Assembly (NCBI GenBank): GCA_024222485.1
Contig: JAAEPJ010000390.1
Coordinates: forward strand, 44,642 to 108,641
DNA length: 64,000 nucleotides
Direction: 5' to 3'
DNA from: a bacterium
GTDB lineage: Bacteria; RUG730; JAAEPJ01
The translations under genes were made by a program, and so were the position numbers. The notes under the pieces were generated by a model. It was not told the origin of the DNA. It did not search any database and saw only the letters and a program-made list of their open reading frames with translations. This document shows, in pieces, positions 9,859 to 18,782 of this stretch; the first letter of the stretch is position 1; each line of letters starts with the position of its first letter.

Positions 9859-10890
9859 CTATGAAATAGCTAGTTTTTTTAAATGTTTCCTTAAACTATT
9901 TTTCGTAAAGTTTTGAGGCATATTATTTAATGTTTCTTTTTCTGAAATAAGATACGCCAGTAAAGTTTCTATTTCAGAATTTTTAAGTTTTACCTTATAA
10001 TAGCTAAAATCTTCCATTAATCCGATTTTTTTATGAAGATTTTTTAATTTTTTAAGTTCATCCATTTTTTTTTCTAACATTAATTGAAAGATATTGCCTA
10101 ATGCGACGACTTCTCCATGCAAAAATTTACGCATTTTTGGGATTTGAGTCATGGAATTATTCAACGCATGTGCTGCCACTGCACGACAAGATTCACCGCC
10201 AAAGCCACCAACTATGGGAGCAAGGATAATATTAATTTTAATAATATTTTTTAGTTCATTCGTAAGCTGTTTATTTTTTGCCGCGAGTAAGGCCATTTCT
10301 AAATTTTGAAAAATATAATTTTTAATATTCGTAGCTAAGTCAAGTGCTGTTTGTATAAAAATGTTCTCAGGAGAGCCAGCTGTTGAGGCGAGGGTTTCAT
10401 AGTATTTGGCTAAAGCATCTGCTGCCCCAAACTTTAAAAAATCTAAAGGGGCATCAAGGATTAAAGCGTAGTCTAAGATGAGCAGGTCTGGAGCTTTGTT
10501 AAGAAGTTCATAGCCTATATTTGCTCCATCTTCTGTATAGATCGCTGAGAGAGCACTTGCGGCAGCACCTGTTGCTGCGGAGGTAGGGACAGTAATCATT
10601 TTTTTTTGAGATCGATAGGCGACTAGTTTCGCCAAATCTAAAACCTTGCCACCACCAATTCCAATAACAGCAGTTTCATCCGTTAAGGTTTTTAGTATTA
10701 AATTAGCTTGTTCATAGCTACAATCTGTCTTTAAAATATAGAAGTTAGGATTTTTAATATTTTCTATTATGTTTTTGAATTTGTCATGGACATCTTTTTT
10801 AATAATAATTATAGGCTTAGTACCAAACAACTGGATGTTTTCGAAAAAAATATCCGTACCTTCAAGAATTAATTTTGGGGAAATATTCAT
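9859..10890 (-). CDS. GldA-like iron/zinc-dependent alcohol (glycerol) dehydrogenase
   Basis: A 343 aa member of the glycerol-dehydrogenase superfamily. NAD(H) is bound by GIGGGKVLDLAK. The substrate pocket region VPTSAATGAAASALSAIYTEDG-like stretch, in pieces VPTSAATG and SALSAIYTEDG, matches GldA. Three likely metal ligands are visible: the Asp in GAADALAKYYE, the His in AAHALNN and the His in FLHGE. In the family such enzymes oxidise glycerol or related polyols; sn-glycerol-1-phosphate dehydrogenase (EgsA/AraM) is related, but the GldA-type motifs fit better. The true substrate cannot be read from the sequence. RBS GAGG precedes the ATG. Confidence 0.75.
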   Translation of the reverse strand: MNISPKLILEGTDIFFENIQLFGTKPIIIIKKDVHDKFKNIIENIKNPNFYILKTDCSYEQANLILKTLTDETAVIGIGGGKVLDLAKLVAYRSQKKMITVPTSAATGAAASALSAIYTEDGANIGYELLNKAPDLLILDYALILDAPLDFLKFGAADALAKYYETLASTAGSPENIFIQTALDLATNIKNYIFQNLEMALLAAKNKQLTNELKNIIKINIILAPIVGGFGGESCRAVAAHALNNSMTQIPKMRKFLHGEVVALGNIFQLMLEKKMDELKKLKNLHKKIGLMEDFSYYKVKLKNSEIETLLAYLISEKETLNNMPQNFTKNSLRKHLKKLAIS

Positions 10891-11066
10891 AAATATCCTC
10901 GTGTTGAAATTTGAAAAAATTGTAGCATATATAAAATTAGTTTGAAACTTTTTTACTAAAAAAAACTCTAAGATATTGTATTTTTTATCTGAAAATGATA
11001 GAAATATTGATTGTTATTAGGGTAATGGCAGTATTTTATGTTTTTAAAATTTGAAGGAGAAGCAAA

Positions 11067-12716
11067 TTGAAAAGTAATAAACATGATTATATTAAAAAAT
11101 CATACTATAAAAAATGGAGAATTTGGTGGAATAAAAACTGGATAAAATTTCTTATTATTAATGGTATTATTGGTTTAATTATAGCAACGATTGTGGGTTT
11201 AATGTCCATGGAATCATTTTATAGGAGGATGACTTTAGCGCAGCTTCCTATGCATCTTTTGTTGGCAGGATTTAGTGCCGTTATTTTTGTGCTTTTATAT
11301 CGAACATTTTTAACAGGAGGATTTGGAAAACTAAAGACAAAAATAACGGATCCCAGTAAAGTGAATATTAAATTTGCTGATGTTGTTGGGCTTAAAGAAC
11401 CAAAAAGAGAGGCAATGGAAATTGTTGACTTAATGCGTGATCGGGCAAAAGTTCGTCGGATAGGGGGGAAACTACTGAAAGGTTTGTTAATGGTGGGACC
11501 TCCAGGTTGTGGGAAGACCTATTTGGCAAAAGCTATTGCTACGGAGGCAAAGGTTCCGTTTATTTCTATCGCTGGGAGTGAGTTTGTGGAAGTTTTTGTC
11601 GGGGTGGGTGCTTCGCGTGTGCGTAAACTTTTTAAGCAAGCAAGAGATTTAGCTTATGCAGAAGGCTGTTGTATGGTTTTTATTGATGAGTTGGATGTTA
11701 TTGGTAAGTCTCGTTCATTTTCTATGCATGGTAGCAATGCTGAAACCAATAGTACACTCAATCAATTATTAGTAGAAATGGATGGTTTAGGCGATGTGGA
11801 GGAAAATGTTATTGTGATTGGTGCGACAAATGCAGACACTAAGACTATGGATACTGCTTTATTGCGGCCGGGTAGATTCGACAGAAAAATTATGATTGCA
11901 CACCCAAACCTTGAAGAGCGGGAAGATCTTTTTAAGTTTTATCTTGCTAAAGTAAAGTCAGACAGTACTATCGATGCTGGCAGGTTAGCCAGAAGATGTG
12001 TGTATAAATCCCCTGCTGATATTGCTAATATTATTCAGGAAGCTGCTTTAATTTCTATGAGGCATAGTCGAGAAGCGGTTCGCTATAAAGATATGTCTCA
12101 GGCTATTGAGAGAATTGAGCTAGGAGTAGAACATCGGCCAACAATGACTGAGCATCAGAGAGAGATGGTTGCTTATCATGAAACAGGACATTTAATCGCT
12201 CTTTATATTCTCCATCCTATTGATGATGTTTTCAAAGCATCAATTATTTCTCGTGGTGGAGCTTTAGGCGTCGTTCATCATTTGCCTCGGGAAGAACAAT
12301 ATACTCAAAATAAAGAAACTTTGTTAGCAAATATTAAGGTAGCACTGGCTGGTTATGCTGCAGAGAAAATTAAATACGGCACAACAAGTACAGGTGTTTC
12401 TGCCGATTTTAATGCGGCAATGCAGACTATTTTAGGGATGGTCTGGCAAGTGGGTATGGGGGATAGTGGATATATTGGTGATTATACTGTAATAGCTGAG
12501 AAAATGCTTTCTTCGGATATTAAGCAGGCCTTAAATGCTGATGTGCACTCTATGCTTGCAAAATGCCTGCAAGATGTTGAGGACCTTCTTAAGAAAGAGT
12601 GGGCATTGGTAGATGAGTTTGTGAAAGAACTCCTTGAAAAAGATGAGTTAGATTATGATGAGATTGAAGAAATTTTTGTCAAACATGGAAAGTCTAATGC
12701 TCAAATTATTCAATAA
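11067..12716 (+). CDS. ftsH: FtsH-family membrane AAA+ zinc protease, divergent
   Basis: ATP-dependent membrane protease that degrades misfolded and regulatory proteins. Start is TTG with GAAGGAGA just upstream. Two membrane segments (about 27-47 and 60-80) precede the AAA module: Walker A GPPGCGKT (144-151), Walker B VFIDELD, pore loop VFVGVGASRV and the second region of homology ending LLRPGRFDRKI. The protease zinc site is HETGH (371-375), with a likely third ligand at D447 (STGVSADF). At 549 aa it is shorter than classical FtsH, and the periplasmic loop is only about a dozen residues. The following lipoprotein gene overlaps its end. Confidence 0.86.
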   Translation: MKSNKHDYIKKSYYKKWRIWWNKNWIKFLIINGIIGLIIATIVGLMSMESFYRRMTLAQLPMHLLLAGFSAVIFVLLYRTFLTGGFGKLKTKITDPSKVNIKFADVVGLKEPKREAMEIVDLMRDRAKVRRIGGKLLKGLLMVGPPGCGKTYLAKAIATEAKVPFISIAGSEFVEVFVGVGASRVRKLFKQARDLAYAEGCCMVFIDELDVIGKSRSFSMHGSNAETNSTLNQLLVEMDGLGDVEENVIVIGATNADTKTMDTALLRPGRFDRKIMIAHPNLEEREDLFKFYLAKVKSDSTIDAGRLARRCVYKSPADIANIIQEAALISMRHSREAVRYKDMSQAIERIELGVEHRPTMTEHQREMVAYHETGHLIALYILHPIDDVFKASIISRGGALGVVHHLPREEQYTQNKETLLANIKVALAGYAAEKIKYGTTSTGVSADFNAAMQTILGMVWQVGMGDSGYIGDYTVIAEKMLSSDIKQALNADVHSMLAKCLQDVEDLLKKEWALVDEFVKELLEKDELDYDEIEEIFVKHGKSNAQIIQ

Positions 12717-13590
12717 GTTTTTATGGGTTACTTTATGCTTATTTATTCTTTTTTTTAATGCTTGCACCCCTACTTTTGTGGCTGATAAGCTTGAGGAACA
12801 GGCTAAGCTTGCTATTTTTAAAGAAACAGGGATTAATGCAGAAATTGTTTTAAAAGAGGGAACACTTTTTATTTATGTTACTATGCCGGGGATCACTTCT
12901 CTCTTTACAGCAAGCTCTGATGTTTTTAATAATATTCAGCGTGTTGTAATGATGGCCACTAGAGTTGCTTTAAGTACGGATGCTGAGATTAACTTTTATC
13001 ATGTAACTATTGCCGGAGAAGATAATGGTGCTCAGATTATTTTTCAGCAATATATTGAGGATGTCCGACGATATTTTTATGGGTATATTTCAAGAAGTGA
13101 TTTTTTTAAGCGTAGTTTATTAGAAGATAAACTCGTAAAGCCTGGGTTAGGGTTTAACCCAGATAAATTAATCCCTATCACTATGCCACAGTTTATTTTG
13201 TCGCAAACGGTTTATCGGTTTAAATTAAAGCAACACGAGGAGATTGTTGAGCTTTTTAAGACTAAGCAACTAAAAAAAGCTGGTGAGGAAGAAAGTCTGG
13301 AAGCGCTTACTGAGCAAATGACGATCAAAGATGCTTGGGTCAGATACATTGGGAATAATTTTATTGATAAGAAATATTTACCAACTACAAATTCGGGTTT
13401 TTATTTCGCTTATGTATTTAAAGAGCTTTCCTTAGAAAATTTAGTAGATTTTGAGTATAATGATTTTTATGAAAGTTTTGTAAGTACCCATGAAGAAGTA
13501 TGTAATATTTACAAATTCAAAGATTATAAGGTCGTCTATATTGATATTGGGAGCAAGATTGTTTTTGAGAAATATATAATCAAAGCTTGA
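12697..13590 (+). CDS. Lipoprotein of unknown function, coupled to ftsH
   Basis: Protein of 297 aa with a clear lipoprotein signal peptide (basic LKLFNK, hydrophobic core, lipobox FFNAC, Cys23). I do not recognise the mature part. It is mixed alpha/beta, with two stretches reminiscent of a secreted sensor or chaperone but no known motif. The chosen ATG at 12697 overlaps the end of ftsH by 20 bases, so translation is probably coupled; an ATG at 12685 in the same frame is possible. Coupling to a membrane protease suggests a role in envelope quality control, which is only inference. Confidence 0.7.
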   Translation: MLKLFNKFLWVTLCLFILFFNACTPTFVADKLEEQAKLAIFKETGINAEIVLKEGTLFIYVTMPGITSLFTASSDVFNNIQRVVMMATRVALSTDAEINFYHVTIAGEDNGAQIIFQQYIEDVRRYFYGYISRSDFFKRSLLEDKLVKPGLGFNPDKLIPITMPQFILSQTVYRFKLKQHEEIVELFKTKQLKKAGEEESLEALTEQMTIKDAWVRYIGNNFIDKKYLPTTNSGFYFAYVFKELSLENLVDFEYNDFYESFVSTHEEVCNIYKFKDYKVVYIDIGSKIVFEKYIIKA

Positions 13591-13675
13591 TCTAATTTTT
13601 TTTTAAAATATAATTAGTATGTTGAAAATTTTAAATAAAACCTTTGTTCTTTTCGGTTATTTGAAAAAGAGCCTT

Positions 13676-13739
13676 ACGGTTAGGAGGGGGGATGTTTTAA
13701 TAAACAGTTTTGTTTCTTAAAAATATCCACAAAAGCCGT
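13676..13739 (+). promoter_or_regulatory. Structured leader of rpsF (candidate S6:S18 binding site)
   Basis: A long imperfect hairpin sits directly before the rpsF ribosome-binding site. Helices: ACGGTT (13676-13681) with AGCCGT (13734-13739); GGAT (13690-13693) with ATCC (13725-13728); TTTTAA (13695-13700) with TTAAAA (13717-13722); AAAC (13702-13705) with GTTT (13712-13715). A CCG trinucleotide lies in the 3' base strand. In many bacteria rpsF leaders bind the S6:S18 complex for feedback control through a hairpin with a conserved CCG. I infer the same role; the exact consensus was not checked. Confidence 0.5.
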
Positions 13740-13759
13740 TAGTCCATAAAGGAGGAAAA

Positions 13760-14176
13760 ATGAATAGTTATGAACTAGTCTATGCATTAGTTCCGAACCT
13801 TCCGGAAGAAGAATCGAATGCAATGCATCAAGAGATCAAATCTTATATCACAGATAATAAGGGTGAAATTAAAGCAGTGAATGATTGGGGGCTTAAAAGA
13901 TTGGCCTATCCTATTCAAGATTGTTATGAAGCCCCTTACTTTATGATTGAGTTTGATATTATTCCTGCAGCTATTGATGAGTTGAAAAATATCATTAGGT
14001 TAAATGATGCTTCCTTAAGGTTTGCGATTATTAAAATTAATAAAGATTTTTCTAAACGTAAAATGCCTAGAAAAAGAAAGCCTGCTTATGAGCCAAAGAA
14101 GGAATATAAAAAGGATCGAGAAAGTATTCCTAATGTTTCAACTGTGGCGAGCACCCCTAAAAAAGAAGAAAGTTAG
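13760..14176 (+). CDS. rpsF: 30S ribosomal protein S6
   Basis: Small-subunit protein that pairs with S18 on the platform of the 30S subunit. The N-terminus NSYELVYALVPNL and the centre DWGLKRLAYPIQDCYEAPYFM are typical. The C-terminal third (KRKMPRKRKPAYEPKKEYKK) is a long basic tail, giving 138 aa against about 95-130 in other bacteria. RBS GGAGG precedes the ATG. First gene of the rpsF-ssb-rpsR-DUF2232-rplI-dnaB operon, following a structured leader. Confidence 0.95.
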   Translation: MNSYELVYALVPNLPEEESNAMHQEIKSYITDNKGEIKAVNDWGLKRLAYPIQDCYEAPYFMIEFDIIPAAIDELKNIIRLNDASLRFAIIKINKDFSKRKMPRKRKPAYEPKKEYKKDRESIPNVSTVASTPKKEES

Positions 14177-14189
14177 GAGGATATAAGAT

Positions 14190-14663
14190 ATGACGGAACA
14201 TTTGAGAATCCCGGATTTAAACAAAGTCATTTTAGTTGGTCGTTTAACGAGAGATATTGAAATAAGATATACACCTTCAAAGCAAGCGGTCGTTAATTTT
14301 AGTATTGCGGTAAACCGAAATTATCAGGATAAAAATACTGGGGAGTGGAAAAACGAAGCCTCTTTTATTTCCGTTGTTGCTTGGGGTTTGACAGCAGAGA
14401 GGTTAGCTGAAAAAACTAGAAAGGGGACCCCCTTATCAGTTGAAGGGAGACTTCAAAGCCGTAGGTGGGAAACTCAAAGCGGAGAAAAGCGGTCTATTTT
14501 AGAAGTTGTCGCAGATAGAACTCAAATACTTTCTTATATTGTTCAAGATAATACTCAAGCAGAAGGTCCTGCAAAAACAACTAATACGCAACATAATCAG
14601 GCATGGAATGAAGCAAAGGTCGAGGTGACTGAAGAAGCGACTGAAGAGGATATTCCATTTTAA
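14190..14663 (+). CDS. ssb: Single-stranded DNA-binding protein
   Basis: Protects and organises ssDNA during replication and repair. Residues 10-110 form the OB fold ([18 protein letters not shown], then FISVVAWG and [16 protein letters not shown]). A flexible Gln/Thr/Glu linker leads to the acidic tip EEDIPF, the usual docking peptide for partner proteins. It is 157 aa with a seven-residue N-terminal extension before the fold. RBS AGGAGG precedes the ATG; the gene sits between rpsF and rpsR, the usual place. Confidence 0.95.
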   Translation: MTEHLRIPDLNKVILVGRLTRDIEIRYTPSKQAVVNFSIAVNRNYQDKNTGEWKNEASFISVVAWGLTAERLAEKTRKGTPLSVEGRLQSRRWETQSGEKRSILEVVADRTQILSYIVQDNTQAEGPAKTTNTQHNQAWNEAKVEVTEEATEEDIPF

Positions 14664-14674
14664 GGAGATTAATT

Positions 14675-14935
14675 ATGGCAGAAGAAAAAAGAAAACCATT
14701 TAAAAAATTTAAACCATTTAGAAAAAAATATTGTAAGTTTTGTAAAGACGGAATTGTTTATATTGACTACAAAGATGCATCAGCAATTGAGTCATATTTA
14801 ACAGATAGAGGCAAAATAGTTTCTGGAAAGATTACAGGAACATGTGCCAAACATCAAAGGCAATTGACATCTGCAATTAAAATTTTAAGGAACCTTGCTT
14901 TATTACCATATACAACTGTTAAATATAAAAAATAA
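14675..14935 (+). CDS. rpsR: 30S ribosomal protein S18
   Basis: Primary partner of S6 on the 30S platform. The 86 aa protein has a basic N-terminus, the KYCKFCKDG pair of cysteines, and the conserved core [19 protein letters not shown] followed by [13 protein letters not shown]. The Cys pair and a later Cys suggest a zinc-binding (C+) form. RBS AAGGAG. The stop overlaps the next ATG (TAATG), so translation of the membrane protein is probably coupled. Confidence 0.95.
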   Translation: MAEEKRKPFKKFKPFRKKYCKFCKDGIVYIDYKDASAIESYLTDRGKIVSGKITGTCAKHQRQLTSAIKILRNLALLPYTTVKYKK

Positions 14936-15819
14936 TGATTAATAAGCTGAGCGTGAGGAAGATTTCGAATTTTATTTTCCTCTCGTTTTTTTTATTTTGG
15001 CTTGGGCTTTATTTTCCTCTATTAATTTTTTGTGCAGTCTGGGGGATAATTTTAGCACTTCAAGATAAAACGCTATCTGTTTTCGAAAAAGTTTTTGTTG
15101 TTATTGTCCCCTTGCTTGCAATTAAATTTTTATTGAACGATATTTTGGCTTTGACATTTTTAATGTTAATTGTTGTTTTATCCATAATTATTGCAGGGGG
15201 GGGTAAGAATAAACTTAGTACGAAAAAAATATTTTTATTCTCTTTTGGATACCTGCTTTTTTTATTTGGGCTTTTATTTATTATTTTTTACTATGTTAGA
15301 TCAGAATCTTTTTTAGTTTACTTTATGGAGAGGATAGAAGGGGTTTTTAATGAAAAAGTTTTTCCCTATTTAATAAGTGATAAACAAGAAACTTTTAAAG
15401 ATGGTCTCGTTTTTTTAAAAGAGTATTTTTATGCATTGATTGTTGTTTTTACGGGTTTTTCATTGTTGATTTCTTTTAAGTTTGGTGAGAGGTATACAAA
15501 AAGAAAATTTTTTATTAATAGGCATTGGCGAATTAATGAGTACTTTATTTTCATTTTCATCATTGCACTTTTTTTTATTTTATTAAATAAGACACCGCTT
15601 GTTTTATTTAATAAAAATATTTTATTTATAGTGGGTTCTTTATACTTTTTGCAAGGGCTATTAATTTTAAGGAGTGTGATTACTCGATTAAAATTACATA
15701 GAATATTTGGTTTATTATTGATTATTTTTGCATTCTTGCAGCCAATCGTCATCATGTTTTTAGGATTAATTGATGTTTGGTATGATTTTAGGAAGCGAAT
15801 GAAAAGGAGGAAAGATTAA
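14935..15819 (+). CDS. DUF2232-like multispanning membrane protein
   Basis: Highly hydrophobic 294 aa protein with about eight predicted membrane segments and a basic C-terminus (DFRKRMKRRKD). Position between rpsR and rplI is where DUF2232 (YybS-like) proteins are often found, and the topology fits. The biochemical role of the family is not established. Both ends overlap neighbouring genes through TAATG junctions, showing tight translational coupling within the operon. Identification relies mainly on context and hydropathy. Confidence 0.65.
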   Translation: MINKLSVRKISNFIFLSFFLFWLGLYFPLLIFCAVWGIILALQDKTLSVFEKVFVVIVPLLAIKFLLNDILALTFLMLIVVLSIIIAGGGKNKLSTKKIFLFSFGYLLFLFGLLFIIFYYVRSESFLVYFMERIEGVFNEKVFPYLISDKQETFKDGLVFLKEYFYALIVVFTGFSLLISFKFGERYTKRKFFINRHWRINEYFIFIFIIALFFILLNKTPLVLFNKNILFIVGSLYFLQGLLILRSVITRLKLHRIFGLLLIIFAFLQPIVIMFLGLIDVWYDFRKRMKRRKD

Positions 15820-16262
15820 TGGAAGTTATTTTATTAGATAATCTGAAAGGTCTAGGGGTAATTGGTGATATTAAAGAAGTAAAAGCCGGTTATGCGAGAA
15901 ATTTTTTATTCCCGAAAGGTTTAGCTTTAGCCGCAACAAAAAAGAATATGAAAGTTTATGAAATAAAAAAAGCTAGTTTTGATAAAGCTAGGAAAACCGA
16001 GATTGATAAAGCGCAAAACTTAGCAGAAAAAATTGGCAAATTAGAGCTATCAATTGCTGTTAAGGTTGGTGACGAGGGGAAACTTTTTGGCTCAGTGACA
16101 AATGCAGATATTGCAGAATGCTTAGCTAAAGAGGGCTATAATATTGATAAGAGAGATATTCTTTTAGAACACCCTTTGAAAGATTTAGGCGTTTTTACTG
16201 TAGAAGTAAAGATTTATCAGGAAGTTAAAGGTTTCGTTAAGGTTTTTGTTATTAAAGAATAG
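15819..16262 (+). CDS. rplI: 50S ribosomal protein L9
   Basis: Ribosomal protein that binds 23S rRNA domain V and reaches out towards a neighbouring ribosome. The N-terminal domain motif VILLDNLKGLGVIGDIKEVKAGYARNFLFP is diagnostic (seen here as VILLDNLKGLG and KAGYARNFLFPKG). A connecting helix (30-75) is followed by the C-terminal domain with KLFGSVTNADIA. Length 147 aa is normal. RBS AGGAGG lies inside the preceding gene. Confidence 0.95.
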   Translation: MEVILLDNLKGLGVIGDIKEVKAGYARNFLFPKGLALAATKKNMKVYEIKKASFDKARKTEIDKAQNLAEKIGKLELSIAVKVGDEGKLFGSVTNADIAECLAKEGYNIDKRDILLEHPLKDLGVFTVEVKIYQEVKGFVKVFVIKE

Positions 16263-16269
16263 TTTGATT

Positions 16270-16298
16270 GTAGGGATAAGGTTCTTGCTTGTCCCTAC
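16270..16298 (+). repeat. REP-like palindrome between rplI and dnaB
   Basis: An 11-bp inverted repeat with one G-T wobble: GTAGGGATAAG (16270-16280) and CTTGTCCCTAC (16288-16298) around a 7-base loop GTTCTTG. A second small hairpin, CGAG-GATT-CTCG (16298-16309), follows at once and contains the only Shine-Dalgarno-like GAGG before dnaB. Palindromes built on GTAGGG...CCCTAC are a common kind of REP-type element in bacterial genomes. No second copy was seen in this window. It could also act as an RNA stability or processing element. Confidence 0.6.
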
Positions 16299-16312
16299 GA
16301 GGATTCTCGCTG

Positions 16313-17653
16313 ATGAATGAAATAATTGATAGAGTTCCTCCACATAATTTGGAAGCAGAAAAAGCTGTGCTTGGGTCTATGCTTTTAGATCAATCTGCTG
16401 TTAATATTGCCACAGATATTCTGAAAGAAAATTCTTTTTATATCAGTGCTCATCGGATAATCTTTAGAGTTATTGCGGATCTTTATAATGAAGGCAGACC
16501 AATTGATGTTTTAATAGTCATGGATGATCTTGAGCGTTTGAAAATTTTAGAGCAGATGGGTGGCAAAGATTTTTTAACAGATCTTTTAAACAGTGTGGCA
16601 ACTTCAGCACATGTAGAGTATTATGCTAAAATTGTTAATGAAAAGTTTATTTTAAGGTCTTTAATTACTTCTGCTACAGAAATAATTACAGATTGTTATA
16701 ACTCTGATAAAAGTGCTACGAACCTCTTGGATACAGCTGAGCAAAAAATATTTGATATTTCTAAACAAAGAGATAAAAAAGGTTTTCAACAAATTTCTGA
16801 GAAAACACATGAAGCAATTGAAAAAATTCAGTCTTTTTTTAAAGCCAAGAAAAGTGTTACAGGCTTAAAAAGTGGCTTTACTGATTTTGATAATATGACA
16901 GCAGGGCTTCAGCCGTCAACCTTAGTGGTTGTTGCGGGTAGACCAGCCATGGGGAAAACGGCTTTTTGTTTAAATATTGCAGAAAATATTGCCATTAAAG
17001 AGAAAATGCCTGTCGCTATTTTTTCTTTAGAAATGTCGATGGATGAGTTAGTCTTTAGGATGTTATGCTCACAAGCGCGTGTTAGTGCACAGCATGCGAA
17101 AACTGGGTTTTTGCCTAGGTCAGCTTGGACCCCGATTACAAATGCTGCTGTTAAACTTGCGGATGCGGATATTTATATTGATGATACTCCTGCACTTTCT
17201 GTCATGGATATGAAGTCTCGAGCACGGAGATTAATGATGGAAAAAGGCTTGGGATTAATTATTATTGATTACCTCCAGCTGATGATTGGGAGAAGTGGTA
17301 AGGCAGAGTTTAGGCAACAGGATGTTTCTGAAATTACTAGAGGGCTTAAAATTATGGCAAAAGAACTTAGTGTTCCCGTGATGGCTTTGAGTCAGCTTTC
17401 TCGTGCAACTGAAAAAAGACAGGATCAACGTCCGCAACTTTCAGATTTAAGAGAGTCAGGCTCAATTGAGCAGGATGCGGATGTCGTCGCTTTTATATAT
17501 AGAGAGGGTTATTATAAACCTAATATCCCTGAGCTTGAAAATAAGGCAGAGGTTATTATCGGGAAACAAAGAAGTGGTCCTACCGGCACAGTTGAGCTAA
17601 TTTTTAGAGGGGAATTTACTCGTTTTGAGAATTTGTCAAATATTATAGAGTAA
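16313..17653 (+). CDS. dnaB: Replicative DNA helicase
   Basis: Hexameric 5'-3' helicase of the replication fork. The N-terminal domain begins VPPHNLEAEKAVLGSMLLD, which is typical, and the RecA-like motor has Walker A GRPAMGKTAF, a Walker B-type LIIIDYLQLM, and SQLSRATEKR-DQRP with DLRESGSIEQDAD. It is 446 aa from ATG 16313. A TTG at 16289 would start inside the upstream palindrome and is rejected because family proteins start close to VPPHN. No intein is present. Its initiation region is unusually structured, see the adjoining repeat. Confidence 0.95.
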   Translation: MNEIIDRVPPHNLEAEKAVLGSMLLDQSAVNIATDILKENSFYISAHRIIFRVIADLYNEGRPIDVLIVMDDLERLKILEQMGGKDFLTDLLNSVATSAHVEYYAKIVNEKFILRSLITSATEIITDCYNSDKSATNLLDTAEQKIFDISKQRDKKGFQQISEKTHEAIEKIQSFFKAKKSVTGLKSGFTDFDNMTAGLQPSTLVVVAGRPAMGKTAFCLNIAENIAIKEKMPVAIFSLEMSMDELVFRMLCSQARVSAQHAKTGFLPRSAWTPITNAAVKLADADIYIDDTPALSVMDMKSRARRLMMEKGLGLIIIDYLQLMIGRSGKAEFRQQDVSEITRGLKIMAKELSVPVMALSQLSRATEKRQDQRPQLSDLRESGSIEQDADVVAFIYREGYYKPNIPELENKAEVIIGKQRSGPTGTVELIFRGEFTRFENLSNIIE

Positions 17654-17702
17654 ATATTAAATTATTAAGAAGTTACCTTTATTTTATATGTGGAGATCTG
17701 GA

Positions 17703-18761
17703 ATGATTAGACCAACCTATGCCGAGATAAATTTAAATAATTTAACAGATAACTATCAAGCTTTTAAAGTTTCTTTAAAAAAAACGACAGCAGTCTTGGT
17801 CGTCGTTAAAGCCAATGCATATGGACATGGGTTAGTTGAATGTGCTAGACATTTAGAGGAAACGACTGATGTTGAGATGTTCGGTGTTGCAACGATTGAA
17901 GAAGGTATCGCGCTTAGAAAGCAGAAGATCAAAACCGATATTTTGGTTCTAGGCAGTATTTTTCCTTTTGCATCATTTAAATACCTTTTAGAATATAACC
18001 TAACACCTACCGTTGCGAGCACTTATATCGCTTCAGAACTTTCAAAGTTTTATGCTCAATATAAGAAAAAAGTTAAAGTTCATCTGAAAATTGATACTGG
18101 GATGGGCCGGATTGGATTTTCTGCTAATTTATTAAATAATTTAAATTTTCCATACCTTGAAATTGAAGGTATTTATACGCATGTTGCAAGTGCAGATATT
18201 GACCGAGAATCTACGCTAAAACAAATTGCGGATTTTAGAGCAATAAAGAATAATTTTACCAATATTAAGTATTTTCACCTTGCAAATACAGAAACCACTT
18301 TTAATTATGATCATGCAGAATTTGATATGGTTAGGACAGGCTTGTCTATTTATGGTCTGTATGGAAAATTTAAACCTGTGATGCGATTAAAAAGTAAGGT
18401 TGTTTTTTTAAAAACTGTGCCACCAAATACAGGGATTAGTTATGGGAAAACTTATATAACATATAGGACAACTAAAGTAGCGACAGTGGCTATTGGTTAT
18501 GCTGATGGCTATAAGCGCATTTTATCCAATAGAATTTATGCGACTATTAATGGCCAAAATGTTAGACAAATTGGTACAATCTGTATGGACATGTGTATGT
18601 TTGATGTTACAGATCTTGCTAGTATTAAAGTTGGTGATGATATTGAATTTATCAATCAAGATATTACAGTGAATAAAATTGCTGAGCTGGCAGAAACAAT
18701 TCCTTATGAGATTGTAACTCAGATAACAAGCAGAGTTCCTAGGGTTTTTATTTTAAAATAA
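17703..18761 (+). CDS. alr: Alanine racemase
   Basis: PLP enzyme that makes D-alanine for peptidoglycan. It has the PLP lysine in VVKANAYGHG and the second catalytic base Tyr in ISYGKTY; the motifs HLKIDTGMGRIGF, VRTGLSIYGLY and TICMDMCMFDV are also family hallmarks. Length 352 aa. I chose the ATG at 17703 with GGAGA at 8 bases; an ATG at 17688 would add MWRSG. The gene follows dnaB by 49 bases and may belong to the same transcript. Confidence 0.94.
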   Translation: MIRPTYAEINLNNLTDNYQAFKVSLKKTTAVLVVVKANAYGHGLVECARHLEETTDVEMFGVATIEEGIALRKQKIKTDILVLGSIFPFASFKYLLEYNLTPTVASTYIASELSKFYAQYKKKVKVHLKIDTGMGRIGFSANLLNNLNFPYLEIEGIYTHVASADIDRESTLKQIADFRAIKNNFTNIKYFHLANTETTFNYDHAEFDMVRTGLSIYGLYGKFKPVMRLKSKVVFLKTVPPNTGISYGKTYITYRTTKVATVAIGYADGYKRILSNRIYATINGQNVRQIGTICMDMCMFDVTDLASIKVGDDIEFINQDITVNKIAELAETIPYEIVTQITSRVPRVFILK

Positions 18762-18782
18762 TATTTTATCAAAGGTAGGGGA

